Positions 26,281-33,783 are shown, numbered from the stretch's first letter. The stretch is 36,797 nt of DNA from Methanothermococcus sp. SCGC AD-155-E23 (GCA_019561615.1 JAHEQA010000045.1:35740-72536), one strand, 5' to 3'. The notes: a model not told the origin generated them from the sequence alone. Made by a program: numbers and translations.

Positions 26281-27438
26281 TTATTGTTCACTGTAGGTTA
26301 TGCCCTCAGCATCGAGGGCACTCTTTAGCATCACGTACTGTATAGAGACAGGTAGTGGGTAGCCTATTTTTACTACCTTCCCTTCCTTATGCTGCTCCTT
26401 TATCCAATTTACAAACTCCTCCCAGTTATTTGCAGGTATGTCCTTTCTTACAACAACTGCTGAACCTTCACTGTTAAGGGCACATACAATCTTACCCCTA
26501 GTACCCTTGTCTATGGCGAAGACAGCAGGAGGTACACCGTTAAGCCCTATATCTATCTGCTTCTGAGCCATTAGTGTCATTATCTTTGCCCCACCCTCCT
26601 GTACCAGTATCAATTCCACATCTGCAACCTTCTTACCATGACTGTAGAGGATGTACTTCTTCTTAGGTTCTACCTCCTCTAGGTATATGCCGTACTTCTT
26701 TTTAAACAACTCTGGATATGTGGCTGCAACGGAGAGTGCTGCATGGTGATCAGAGGGTAGGTGTGCCACCTTCAAGGTAGGTGTCTCTGAAGGTGGATTA
26801 GTTACAATATTGTTCTCTATCTCCCTAACTACCTGGTTGTAGATTTCAAAGTCAAAGAGTGTATCGAGTATTTTATTCCTGTCTGTAGTGTTCAACCTAC
26901 CACTTATAGCCCCCTGTTCCCTCATAACCTCTACGAAGTTCAAGGTTCCATTTACTATAAGTCTAGGATCTGTGATGTACTTGATAGTAGGTATGGACCT
27001 CTCCTCTACCTCCCTATCAACTCCAAGCCACCTGGCACAGGCCTCTACTGCCAAGGTCTTGTTCTTCTCCATCTCCCCTGTTGCCAGGATGATCAACTTC
27101 AAAAATTCCTTGGCAGCGTAATTCTTATTCTTTAGGGCATCCTCTGAAACTACCATTACACAGCAGGGGTGATTCTTCCACATCCCCTTTGGAGGGAGAT
27201 CTCCACTGTAGATAACTACCTTCCCTATACCCTTACTCTCTATTACGGCAGGTGTAGGTTGCCATGCGATTACTGCATCAAGTTCCCCAGTACTTAAAAG
27301 TTGTGGCATTGTTTTCTGTCCTTTACAGTTTACAAGTTTTACCATGGTGGTCTCTGTAGTACCCCCTCCAATACATCCTGCAAACATCACCCCTAGAATA
27401 AGGAGCCCTACACTAAGGAAAGTCATCAACCTCTTCAT
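26281..27438 (-). CDS. Substrate-binding lipoprotein (SsuA/TauA/NMT1-like) with circularly permuted halves
   Basis: Predicted extracellular, lipid-anchored binding protein of an ABC importer, 385 aa. The signal peptide ends in lipobox FAGC (Cys22). Residues 32-205 (MVKLVNCKGQKTMPQLLSTG, then ELDAVIAWQPTPAVIE) resemble the second half of an SsuA-type fold; a Pro/Ser/Thr linker (about 210-220) follows; residues 221-385 (TLKVAHLPSDHHAA, QIDIGLNGVPPAVFAI, KIGYPLPVSIQYVMLK) resemble the first half and stop at GITYSEQ, just where MVKLVN would normally continue. Order is thus second half, then first half. No ABC permease or ATPase is adjacent. The ligand is unknown; sulfonate, nitrate or thiamine-precursor types are all possible. 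A TATA-like GTTATATATTTTATGG lies upstream. Confidence 0.8.
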   Translation of the reverse strand: MKRLMTFLSVGLLILGVMFAGCIGGGTTETTMVKLVNCKGQKTMPQLLSTGELDAVIAWQPTPAVIESKGIGKVVIYSGDLPPKGMWKNHPCCVMVVSEDALKNKNYAAKEFLKLIILATGEMEKNKTLAVEACARWLGVDREVEERSIPTIKYITDPRLIVNGTLNFVEVMREQGAISGRLNTTDRNKILDTLFDFEIYNQVVREIENNIVTNPPSETPTLKVAHLPSDHHAALSVAATYPELFKKKYGIYLEEVEPKKKYILYSHGKKVADVELILVQEGGAKIMTLMAQKQIDIGLNGVPPAVFAIDKGTRGKIVCALNSEGSAVVVRKDIPANNWEEFVNWIKEQHKEGKVVKIGYPLPVSIQYVMLKSALDAEGITYSEQ

Positions 27439-27566
27439 AGTGTCACCTCATGGGCTTAATTATAGTAAAAGAGATTTACCATAAAATATATAACTCTTAC
27501 GATTTTTTTACATTAAAATAGAAATGAGATTTCGTATAATAAAAAGAGTCTATAAAAAAGAGAGAA

Positions 27567-28256
27567 TTACTGGGACTTTTTCTCCTCTCTTTTAAACTCC
27601 TCTATAAAGGATACCTTCTCAACATCTAACTTCTCCAATATCTTATCTGCAGCTATCTTTTTAAGAGCCCCTACATTCTTCAAGGGTATCAACATCTCTC
27701 CAGGTAGGATGATATTAACCTCCTTCTCCTTAACTTCCACCTTCACCTTCTCCACATCTAGGGCAGGTATAACAAGTTTCAACAACTCCCTTACTATATC
27801 CTCAGGTTTCTCCACTAACTCCTCTACCTTTAAAATGTATCTTACAGTTTTACCTGCCAACTGGTGGTTGAAGTCCACTAGAACCCTTCCCCCATCTACA
27901 CTTACTATCCTACCTACCTGGTTGTTTATAGTAACAGGCATACCTACAACTGGATTTATCCCGTGTTTCCTGAACTCTCTCAGTGGTACCAACTTGATCT
28001 TTGAGGGATCCCTCTTACCAAAGGCCTTTTCAGGTGGAAGCTCCAATTCCCTCTCCTCCCCTACCTCCATCTCCAACAGTGCCTCCTCTAGACCTGGTAT
28101 CAACATACCCTCTCCCACTATAACGGTAACTGGACCGTACTTCATCCCTGGGTTGTATATTCCCTCCTTTTTGGCCAACTCCTCATCTGTGGTATCGAAA
28201 AGTTTTCCATCTACATAACCACTGTAGGACACCTTTACAATGTCTCCCTTCTCCAT
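27567..28256 (-). CDS. FKBP-type peptidyl-prolyl isomerase (SlyD-like, long archaeal form)
   Basis: Folding catalyst and chaperone, 229 aa. The FKBP domain opens [20 protein letters not shown], with FDTTDEE and [20 protein letters not shown]; an insert-in-flap chaperone domain lies at about residues 80-130 ([14 protein letters not shown] ... [25 protein letters not shown]); the remaining 90 aa form the extra C-terminal domain of the long archaeal type. The ATG at 28256 follows AAGGTG, and a TATA-like TTTTTATAAAGG is at about 28272-28284 on the minus strand. Confidence 0.92.
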   Translation of the reverse strand: MEKGDIVKVSYSGYVDGKLFDTTDEELAKKEGIYNPGMKYGPVTVIVGEGMLIPGLEEALLEMEVGEERELELPPEKAFGKRDPSKIKLVPLREFRKHGINPVVGMPVTINNQVGRIVSVDGGRVLVDFNHQLAGKTVRYILKVEELVEKPEDIVRELLKLVIPALDVEKVKVEVKEKEVNIILPGEMLIPLKNVGALKKIAADKILEKLDVEKVSFIEEFKREEKKSQ

Positions 28257-28373
28257 GCTAACACCTTATATCCCTTTATAAAAAGTTGATAAAAGAGGGA
28301 TAGGGATATATATACTTTGTTAAGATTTATTAATACATTTAAATTTATGAATATAAGGGACTATAAAAAAATA

Positions 28374-28449
28374 TGGTGCGCCAGTCGGGATTTGAACCCG
28401 AGTTGCTGGCTTGGAAGGCCAGAGTGATACCAGGCTACACCACTGGCGC
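28374..28449 (-). tRNA. tRNA-Gly (anticodon TCC), CCA encoded
   Basis: The minus strand gives a full cloverleaf: acceptor GCGCCAG / CTGGCGC, D-arm with GTAGCCTGGTATCAC, anticodon stem CTGGC/GCCAG with loop CTTCCAA (anticodon TCC at 34-36), T-arm CTCGGGTTCAAATCCCGA, discriminator A at 28377, followed by genomic CCA at 28374-28376. It reads GGA (and GGG by wobble). It lies 9 nt downstream of the tRNA-Gly(GCC) gene and is probably cut from the same transcript. No intron. Confidence 0.97.
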
Positions 28450-28458
28450 ACTACAAAG

Positions 28459-28531
28459 TGCGGCCTCCGGGATTTGAACCCGGGTACCGGCCGTGGCAGG
28501 GCCGTATGATACCAGGCTACATCAAGGCCGC
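28459..28531 (-). tRNA. tRNA-Gly (anticodon GCC), CCA not encoded
   Basis: The minus strand forms acceptor GCGGCCT / AGGCCGC, D-arm with GTAGCCTGGTATCAT, anticodon stem CGGCC/GGCCG with loop CTGCCAC (anticodon GCC), T-arm CCCGGGTTCAAATCCCGG and discriminator A at 28459. The next three bases are CTT, so CCA must be added after transcription. It reads GGC and GGT. It is the first of two tandem glycine tRNAs. A TATA-like TTATATATATTATCC lies upstream at about 28568-28583. Confidence 0.97.
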
Positions 28532-28567
28532 TTTATCTCCACCACGGGCAAAAGATATAAAGAACAG

Positions 28568-28583
28568 GATAATATATATAAGT
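28568..28583 (-). promoter_or_regulatory. Putative promoter of the tRNA-Gly pair
   Basis: The minus strand carries CTTATATATATTATCC in the 86-bp spacer between the alkyltransferase-like stop (28618) and the first tRNA (28531). The distance to the mature tRNA, about 40-50 nt, leaves a short leader for RNase P. Confidence 0.5.
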
Positions 28584-28617
28584 TACGATGTAGTGCAGAA
28601 ATGGTCACAAATGATTA

Positions 28618-28926
28618 TCACTTTAACCTAAAAAAGTACTTTTGAAAATTTACTATCCTTCCATTCTCCACAGGTATGCCTTCAGATCTTAGAAGTTCTA
28701 TCTTCTTCTCAACACCCATTACATAGCCTCCTACTTCACCGTTGGATTTAACCACCCTATGGCAGGGTATCTCCACAGGCCTAGGATTCCTACTTAGTAA
28801 CCTCCCTACCACTCTATACCCTTTAATCCCTAGAGCCTCTGCAACCTCCTTATAGGTGGTAACCTTTCCCCTAGGAATCCTAGATATTAGCCTGTAACAC
28901 CTCTCTCTAAGGGAGTCATCCTCCAT
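28618..28926 (-). CDS. ogt: Methylated-DNA-protein-cysteine methyltransferase, catalytic domain only
   Basis: Removes O6-alkyl groups from guanine by suicidal transfer to its own cysteine. The 102-aa protein has the helix-turn-helix region (GKVTTYKEVAEALGI, GRLLSRNP) and the acceptor motif PCHRV with Cys55, then GEVGGY. Most Ogt proteins are about 160 aa with an N-terminal domain; only the C-terminal active domain is present here. The acceptor Cys is intact, so it is not an alkyltransferase-like protein with Trp in that place. Its ATG directly follows the hisB stop (TAAATG), implying coupled translation. Confidence 0.87.
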   Translation of the reverse strand: MEDDSLRERCYRLISRIPRGKVTTYKEVAEALGIKGYRVVGRLLSRNPRPVEIPCHRVVKSNGEVGGYVMGVEKKIELLRSEGIPVENGRIVNFQKYFFRLK

Positions 28927-29499
28927 TTAAACAACACCCTTTGTACTTATTATCCCCTTCCTCTCATCTACCTGGGTAGCCATATCCAGGGCTACACCAA
29001 AGGCCTTAAAGAGTGCCTCTATCTTGTGATGTTCATTTATCCCCTTTACCTCAAAGTGTATATTCATCTTTCCGTTGTTTGCAACAGATTGGAAGAAGTG
29101 AATAACATTCTCTGTTGAGAAGTTCCCTATCCTCTCCCTACCTGGGATATACTCTCCAACGACGTAGGGTCTTCCCCCTAGATCTATGGCTACCATGGCA
29201 CGGGCGTCATCCATGGGGACAATAGCCCATCCAAATCTCTTTATGTTTTTCCTCTCTACCTCCTTTAAGGCAAGACCTAGGGCTATACCTACATCCTCTA
29301 CAAGGTGATGGTCATCTACCTCCAAGTCCCCCTCTGCATAGATGTAGAGGTCGAAGGACCCATGTTTTGCAAAGGAGGATAGAACATGGTCAAAGAAGGG
29401 TATCTTTGTAAAGATCTCGTACTCCCCAGTACCGTCGATGTTAATAGTCAAGGTTATATTGGTCTCCCTGGTTTTCCTCTTGATCTCGAAGATCCTCAA
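28927..29499 (-). CDS. hisB: Imidazoleglycerol-phosphate dehydratase HisB
   Basis: Sixth step of histidine synthesis: dehydrates imidazole glycerol phosphate to imidazole acetol phosphate. The 190-aa protein has the metal-binding motifs [21 protein letters not shown] and EHHKIEA, with full normal length and no phosphatase fusion. The start is TTG 29499, three bases behind GGTGAT; no nearer ATG exists. It sits directly between the DUF166-type gene (9 bp upstream) and ogt (0 bp), all on the minus strand. Confidence 0.96.
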   Translation of the reverse strand: MRIFEIKRKTRETNITLTINIDGTGEYEIFTKIPFFDHVLSSFAKHGSFDLYIYAEGDLEVDDHHLVEDVGIALGLALKEVERKNIKRFGWAIVPMDDARAMVAIDLGGRPYVVGEYIPGRERIGNFSTENVIHFFQSVANNGKMNIHFEVKGINEHHKIEALFKAFGVALDMATQVDERKGIISTKGVV

Positions 29500-29507
29500 G
29501 TTATCAC

Positions 29508-30293
29508 CTAGGGCTGTATTAAACAGCCTTTACTACAGTACCTGTTTTTACACCTGTAAGGTAGGAGGGCCCTCCTTACACTCTCCAGAGCTATATACCC
29601 TGCCTCGTGAAGGATGGTATCCTCCAACTCCCTGTCGTACTCCATACTCCCAAGACATGGGTAGTTGTGATGGGCCTTGATTACCTCCTCCTTTAACTCT
29701 CCCAGAGGCTTTCCTCTTATCCTCTTTGCTATGTAGTAGGTCATGCCACAGGGTGCCGACACCAACACCTTGGCATCCACCACCTTATGCCCCTCTACCT
29801 TTACCTCCATCTGGGGATATCCTATCTTGAAGTAATCTATAAATTTGTTAAGTATCTCCCTTCCCTCCTTCTTCTCTAAGGCGCAGAAAGGTTTTGGATT
29901 CTCAAAGTCCATACCTAATTTTTCACAGATCTCCCTTAGGGTGTTTCTCATAGAGGGGGACAGATCCCTGGGACTCTCAGAGGGCACTATAAGTAATCTA
30001 TACCCCTTATCCCTTATAATATAGGGGAGTTCGTAGAGGAGATCCTGGTGAAGTTGGGCTACTATCACCTCCCCCCTGGGGATCTCAGGGATGTACTCAG
30101 AGGGATCCTCTATAAACTCCTCCCTCCCCACAGGAGGTATAACAACCCTCTCCACCTCCTCCCTATAACTCCACTCTCCACGGCAGTTATAGCAGTCCTC
30201 ACATATCCTACAGAAATCCCTGTCATTTATTAAATGGTGGTAAAATCTCTCCATCCCCTGGTTACCCTCATGATATAGAAAAGTAAGTCTCAT
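29508..30293 (-). CDS. Cysteine-rich DUF166-type protein
   Basis: A 261-aa protein of undefined function, tentatively DUF166 (PF02593), a mostly methanogen family once mislabelled thymidylate synthase. The N-terminus has four regularly spaced cysteines, C28/C31/C34/C37 ([11 protein letters not shown]), a CxxCxxCxxC pattern suggesting an iron-sulfur cluster or zinc. The middle is a Rossmann-like region ([17 protein letters not shown]); [14 protein letters not shown] and a C-terminal [10 protein letters not shown] carry more cysteines. The ATG follows GGTGA. It heads a run with hisB and ogt; nothing links it to histidine synthesis except position. Confidence 0.65.
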   Translation of the reverse strand: MRLTFLYHEGNQGMERFYHHLINDRDFCRICEDCYNCRGEWSYREEVERVVIPPVGREEFIEDPSEYIPEIPRGEVIVAQLHQDLLYELPYIIRDKGYRLLIVPSESPRDLSPSMRNTLREICEKLGMDFENPKPFCALEKKEGREILNKFIDYFKIGYPQMEVKVEGHKVVDAKVLVSAPCGMTYYIAKRIRGKPLGELKEEVIKAHHNYPCLGSMEYDRELEDTILHEAGYIALESVRRALLPYRCKNRYCSKGCLIQP

Positions 30294-30317
30294 GATTTTT
30301 CACCAGTTTAATATATT

Positions 30318-30350
30318 AAAAAAAGAGGGAGAACATTGAAAACAGAAAAA
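30318..30350 (-). terminator. T-rich termination region of the triple-hairpin RNA
   Basis: Downstream of the third hairpin the minus strand reads CTATTTTTCTGTTTTC and then CCCTCTTTTTTTAAT, typical archaeal oligo-T terminators. They also isolate the RNA from the DUF166-type gene at 30293. Confidence 0.5.
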
Positions 30351-30354
30351 TAGT

Positions 30355-30603
30355 GGTTATCCCTCAACACTAACACCATTCCTCATCCTTGGCCTACGCC
30401 ACGTCAGAATGGCTAACCCTATGTTGAGGGGTTATGGGGATTTTTACTATACCCTGATCATCCCCAGGGAAGAACTCCCCTGTCACAGGGCTCACCCTCA
30501 AAATCCCCTTAAATTTAAGTATCCCTTCAATATCGAACCCGCTATCATCGCAGGGGTAATCCCCCTATGCTCCATGTGGGTCGGTTCATTGAAGGGCATT
30601 GAT
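30355..30603 (-). ncRNA. Candidate triple-hairpin H/ACA guide RNA
   Basis: GC-rich RNA in the 338-bp spacer between nadA and the DUF166-type gene. On the minus strand three hairpins follow one another, each closed by a perfect 9-bp helix: CCCTTCAAT/ATTGAAGGG (30588-30596 with 30523-30531), GGGGATTTT/AAAATCCCC (30500-30508 with 30436-30444) and CCCTCAACA/TGTTGAGGG (30422-30430 with 30361-30369). Each helix is followed immediately by ATA, the archaeal ANA box. Each has an internal loop above the closing helix and a 3'-strand GATGA; in hairpins 2 and 3 a TGA faces it, the L7Ae kink-turn pattern. A TATATAAAC box lies at 30622-30630 and T-runs at the 3' end. Likely guides rRNA pseudouridylation; targets not determined. 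Confidence 0.75.
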
Positions 30604-30621
30604 CTATATAGTAGGATCTCC

Positions 30622-30630
30622 TATATAAAC
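30622..30630 (-). promoter_or_regulatory. TATA box of the triple-hairpin RNA
   Basis: The plus strand reads TATATAAAC (minus GTTTATATA), preceded on the minus strand by GTTAAA, a BRE-like sequence that overlaps the nadA stop codon. The distance to the first helix (30596) fits a start around 30600. The identical 9-mer precedes the second structured RNA. Confidence 0.65.
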
Positions 30631-30631
30631 T

Positions 30632-31564
30632 TTAACCTCCACTGATAGATAGCATATAGTCGATAGCCCTTTTAGCCCTCTCTATTATCTCCTCATCTAG
30701 TACAACCTCGTACTTCTCCTCTACTAAACACCTCTCCAACTTCTCAAGGGTTATCCTCTTCATGGGCTCACAGATGGCATCCTCCCTTAGAGGTATTAAC
30801 TTCTTCTCCTCCCCCCTCTTTTCCAACTCTATCTTCAGCCTAGTTATCATGTCCACCTCGGTACCTATTATAAATACCTTCTCAGGGGAGTTGAGAACAT
30901 GTTTAACCATACCCCCTGTACTGTAGACGTAATCTGCCATCTCCTGGACATCAGGGTCACACTCAGGATGCACTAAGACCTGGGCATCTGGATACTTCTT
31001 TTTAACCCTCAATATATCCTCAACTGTGAACTTCTTATGTACGTAGCAGTGGCCATCTTCAGGCACTGGGATTATCTTCTTCCCAGTTCTCTTCTCCACG
31101 TAGTATCCAAGGTTTCTATCTGGCCCAAATATAATCTCATCCTCTTTAAAGGAGTTAACCACGATATGGGCATTTGCAGAGGTACATACTCCATCTGCCA
31201 GAACCTTGACCTCTGAGAGGGTATTTATGTATATAACCACCTTGGCGTTGGGATGCCTCTTTTTAGCCTCCATTATCATCTCAGGGGATAGTTGATGGGC
31301 CATGGGGCACTCTGTATCTTTAATCTCAGGTATCAGTACTTTCTTGTCCTTGTTAAGTATCTTTGCAGTTTCAGCCATAAAATCCACACCACAGAATACC
31401 ACAATATCGGCATCTGTCTTCTCAGCTATCCTACAGAGCTCCAGGGAGTCACCTATAAAATCGGCAACCCTCTGGATCTCTTCAGGTTGATAGTTGTGGG
31501 CGAGTATTATGGCGTTTTTCTCCCTCTTTAGTTTATCAATCCTCTCCCTTATGCCCATCACCAT
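30632..31564 (-). CDS. nadA: Quinolinate synthase NadA
   Basis: 4Fe-4S enzyme condensing iminoaspartate with dihydroxyacetone phosphate to quinolinate in NAD synthesis. The 310-aa protein opens with AIILAHNYQ and shows the three internal repeats of NadA. Probable cluster ligands are Cys86 (ECPMAH), Cys173 (GHCYVH) and Cys265 (AICEP). Other signatures are FCGVDFMAETAKIL and MVKHVLNSP. ATG 31564 is 3 bp after the stop of the ThiF-like gene; ATG 31558 is an equally possible start. The partner aspartate oxidase or dehydrogenase is not in the window. Confidence 0.95.
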   Translation of the reverse strand: MVMGIRERIDKLKREKNAIILAHNYQPEEIQRVADFIGDSLELCRIAEKTDADIVVFCGVDFMAETAKILNKDKKVLIPEIKDTECPMAHQLSPEMIMEAKKRHPNAKVVIYINTLSEVKVLADGVCTSANAHIVVNSFKEDEIIFGPDRNLGYYVEKRTGKKIIPVPEDGHCYVHKKFTVEDILRVKKKYPDAQVLVHPECDPDVQEMADYVYSTGGMVKHVLNSPEKVFIIGTEVDMITRLKIELEKRGEEKKLIPLREDAICEPMKRITLEKLERCLVEEKYEVVLDEEIIERAKRAIDYMLSISGG

Positions 31565-31567
31565 CCC

Positions 31568-32182
31568 TCATCTGTAGATACTGTGTAAAACCTTCAGGCA
31601 CTCTATTGTCATCTTCTTCCCTATCTCATCTAAGATATATGGAGTTATAGGTTCCCCATCTTTTATATGTTTCCCAGTACCTACCACGGTGTGCCCCTCC
31701 TCTTTAAGTTTAAGGTACCTTGCAGGACCCCTTGCATACTTGGCATCTGAGACCTTCACCTTCTCATCTATACCGAAGACCCCATCTGTACCTATGGTCT
31801 TTATCCCCCTCTTTTTACAGTAGTCTATTATCATGAGTCTTGTTGGAAGGGTATCTCCTCCAGCGATACAGATTATAGCAACGTCACCCTTTATCATATG
31901 GAGGTTATCCACCTTTATGTTCTTGGGAATCCCTACAACCCTCTCACTGTAAAACCTCTCTAGGAATTTAACCTTGTATTCTCCAACCTTTCCTCCAAGT
32001 CTTCTATGGATGATGTCGTTCCTCTCTATCTTCGCCTCGTCAAATAGATATATCTTCTCAGGACCTCCCCTATGAACCTCCATTAAATTCATTGCAACAC
32101 GAACTCCCAGTCTACCACATCCAATGATAGATACCTCCCCCCTTGGACGTAATCTCTTCTCCAGGTTTTCCACATCTTCCAT
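31568..32182 (-). CDS. ThiF/MoeB-like Rossmann-fold protein
   Basis: A 204-aa E1-like adenylation-family protein. The GxGxxG loop is SIIGCGRLGVRVAMNL near residue 20, then YLFDEAKIERNDIIHRRLGG matches the D-x-D/N-RQ region that binds ATP in ThiF and MoeB. No CxxC zinc pairs and no clear catalytic Cys are visible, so it may be a minimal or non-activating member. The start is ATG 32182 after GTGAT; a GTG at 32191 is in frame but overlaps that site. Its stop is 3 bp before nadA, implying a shared transcript, which may hint at NAD or sulfur metabolism; function is otherwise unknown. Confidence 0.75.
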   Translation of the reverse strand: MEDVENLEKRLRPRGEVSIIGCGRLGVRVAMNLMEVHRGGPEKIYLFDEAKIERNDIIHRRLGGKVGEYKVKFLERFYSERVVGIPKNIKVDNLHMIKGDVAIICIAGGDTLPTRLMIIDYCKKRGIKTIGTDGVFGIDEKVKVSDAKYARGPARYLKLKEEGHTVVGTGKHIKDGEPITPYILDEIGKKMTIECLKVLHSIYR

Positions 32183-32246
32183 GGTTATCACTATTGTTCT
32201 GTTATCTTAAACAATTGATATAAAAATAAGAAATTATTAAAAACAG

Positions 32247-32262
32247 TAAAAAAGGGAAAAAA
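32247..32262 (-). terminator. Oligo-T terminator of the second structured RNA
   Basis: The minus strand reads TTTTTTCCCTTTTTT just 3' of the hairpin region, a likely archaeal transcription stop that separates the RNA from the ThiF-like gene. Confidence 0.5.
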
Positions 32263-32281
32263 CAGTACTATCAAAGACAGA

Positions 32282-32397
32282 AGAGATATACCCACCCTTG
32301 GAAAATCGTATTTTCATCGAAGCCCCATGGCTACTCTATACGACCGCCGTATGGGTGGGCCTGTCTCCGCAGTATCATCTTGGATCAACTGCGTACT
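32282..32397 (-). ncRNA. Second candidate H/ACA-type guide RNA
   Basis: In the 248-bp spacer between cfbB and the ThiF-like gene. On the minus strand an outer helix GCCCACCC (32353-32360) pairs with GGGTGGGT (32290-32297) and is followed at once by ATA. Above an internal loop, TCGTAT (32338-32343) pairs with ATACGA (32306-32311); the apex has AGCC-ATGG-GGCT and a 3'-strand GATGA, a kink-turn pattern. Upstream a second stem CGCAGT/ACTGCG (32388-32393 with 32368-32373) encloses TGA-TCCAA-GATGA, a K-loop, followed by GAGACA, an ACA box 3 nt after the stem, without an obvious outer helix. A TATATAAAC promoter box is upstream. Confidence 0.68.
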
Positions 32398-32417
32398 ACT
32401 ATATTAATCCCCCATGG

Positions 32418-32426
32418 TATATAAAC
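32418..32426 (-). promoter_or_regulatory. TATA box of the second structured RNA
   Basis: TATATAAAC on the plus strand (GTTTATATA on the minus), the same 9-mer as at 30622-30630, in an equivalent position 25-30 bp before the first stem and just after the stop of cfbB at 32431. Confidence 0.62.
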
Positions 32427-32430
32427 TTTT

Positions 32431-33768
32431 TTAACAGTGGACTAGGGAGGAGGCTAGATAGGGGTTGGCAACAGGGTGTTGATGTGCATAACCTCCAAGT
32501 ACCCTACCATCTGGGGAGAGGAGTCCATCCATACCATTAACCATACCCCTACCTCTCTCTACCCTATAGGCAAACCTTCCCCTTATTCTCACTACCTTTG
32601 AGTAGTGAAACTCATGGGCCTTGAAGTTAACACCTTTTCTACCTATGGGACAGTTCTCTAAGAAGGTTCCAATTACATAACTTAGACCCTGTACCTCCTT
32701 AGTCATTACACTGTCACACTCCAACAAACCTACCATCTCCACCCCATCTATAGATCTACTTAGATACATGAGACCTCCACACTCTCCGTATATCTTACCC
32801 TCAAAATCCCTTATAGATTCAATCATAGATCTGTTACTACTTAACTCCCTTGCAAATAACTCTGGATATCCTCCACCGAAGTAGAGTACGTCACAGTTGG
32901 GAATTTCAGAATCCCTCAAGGGGCTGAAGAACTTGATATCTCCACCGTTCTCCCTGAGGGCATCGAAGGTGTCCCAGTAGTAGAAGTTGAAGGCCTCGTC
33001 ATAGGCCACCCCTATACTACACCTCCTCCTATCTATATGCCAAAGCCTAGTATCCCTCCTCTCTCCAAAGTCTACACTGTCACCTATCTCCACTATCCTC
33101 TCCAGGTCTAGACACTCCTCAACTACAGAGGCCCAGAGATCTATATATCTCTCTATCCTCTCCCTATTCTCAGGTGTTGGTACAAGGCCTAGATGTCTCT
33201 GGGGCACCTCCAGTCTTTCATCCCTGGGTATACCTCCAAGTACCTCTATATCTGGCAGGTAGTAGGATACAGCCTCTTTTAACTTCCTGTAGTGATTCTC
33301 CCCTCTGACCCTGTTGAATATAACCCCCTTAATATTCACATCCCTGTCGAAACTTCTAAATCCCTTTATAATCGCTGCAGCACTTCTTGTTAAACTTCGA
33401 GCATCTACTATGAGTATTACAGGGGCCTCCAGGGCCTTGGCTACAGAGGCGGTGGAACCTATGTCGTTGTAGGGGGATATACCCTCGTATAACCCTCTAA
33501 CACCCTCTATAATACTAATATCTTTGTCCCTGGAGTTTCTCCAGAACAACTCCCTTATCTGCCACCTGTCCATAAAAAAAGAGTCTAGGTTTCTACTGTA
33601 GTTCCCACTTGCAGTGGTGTGATAGGTAGGATCTATGTAATCAGGACCTACCTTGTAGGGTTGTACCTTGTACCGCCTAGAAAGTGCCCTCATTATCCCA
33701 GTGGATATAAGGGTCTTACCTACCATGGAGGATGTACCTGCCAGCACTACCCTTTTTAAATTCTTCAT
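32431..33768 (-). CDS. cfbB: CbiA/CfbB-type a,c-diamide synthase
   Basis: Glutamine-dependent amidation of the a and c acetates of a tetrapyrrole: Ni-sirohydrochlorin for coenzyme F430 (CfbB) and/or cobyrinate (CbiA); sequence alone does not separate the two roles. The 445-aa protein has the P-loop GTSSMVGKT (11-19), [13 protein letters not shown] (38-50), EGVRGLYEG (88-96), and a C-terminal amidotransferase with Cys330 (GECGGLMYL) and HEFHYS. Domain order is the normal ATPase then amidotransferase. The ATG follows GGGAAAGG. It lies 15 bp after priS on the same strand, an incidental coupling of replication and cofactor genes. Confidence 0.9.
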   Translation of the reverse strand: MKNLKRVVLAGTSSMVGKTLISTGIMRALSRRYKVQPYKVGPDYIDPTYHTTASGNYSRNLDSFFMDRWQIRELFWRNSRDKDISIIEGVRGLYEGISPYNDIGSTASVAKALEAPVILIVDARSLTRSAAAIIKGFRSFDRDVNIKGVIFNRVRGENHYRKLKEAVSYYLPDIEVLGGIPRDERLEVPQRHLGLVPTPENRERIERYIDLWASVVEECLDLERIVEIGDSVDFGERRDTRLWHIDRRRCSIGVAYDEAFNFYYWDTFDALRENGGDIKFFSPLRDSEIPNCDVLYFGGGYPELFARELSSNRSMIESIRDFEGKIYGECGGLMYLSRSIDGVEMVGLLECDSVMTKEVQGLSYVIGTFLENCPIGRKGVNFKAHEFHYSKVVRIRGRFAYRVERGRGMVNGMDGLLSPDGRVLGGYAHQHPVANPYLASSLVHC

Positions 33769-33783
33769 CCTTTCCCTGCTAAG

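Noticed and set aside
29508-30293. Thymidylate synthase
   Set aside because: An old label for this family; no thymidylate synthase catalytic motif is visible.
30355-30603. RNase P RNA or SRP RNA
   Set aside because: Length would allow RNase P RNA, but I find none of its conserved core segments nor the SRP GGAAG/GCAGC domain; three similar hairpins each with ATA fit H/ACA better.
30409-30645. A 78-codon plus-strand reading frame across the spacer next to nadA
   Set aside because: It crosses the hairpins and promoter of the structured RNA, has no ribosome-binding site, and its GC content follows the RNA rather than coding sequence.
32298-32540. An 80-codon plus-strand reading frame across the spacer next to cfbB
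   Set aside because: It covers the second structured RNA and runs antisense into conserved cfbB sequence; no ribosome-binding site.
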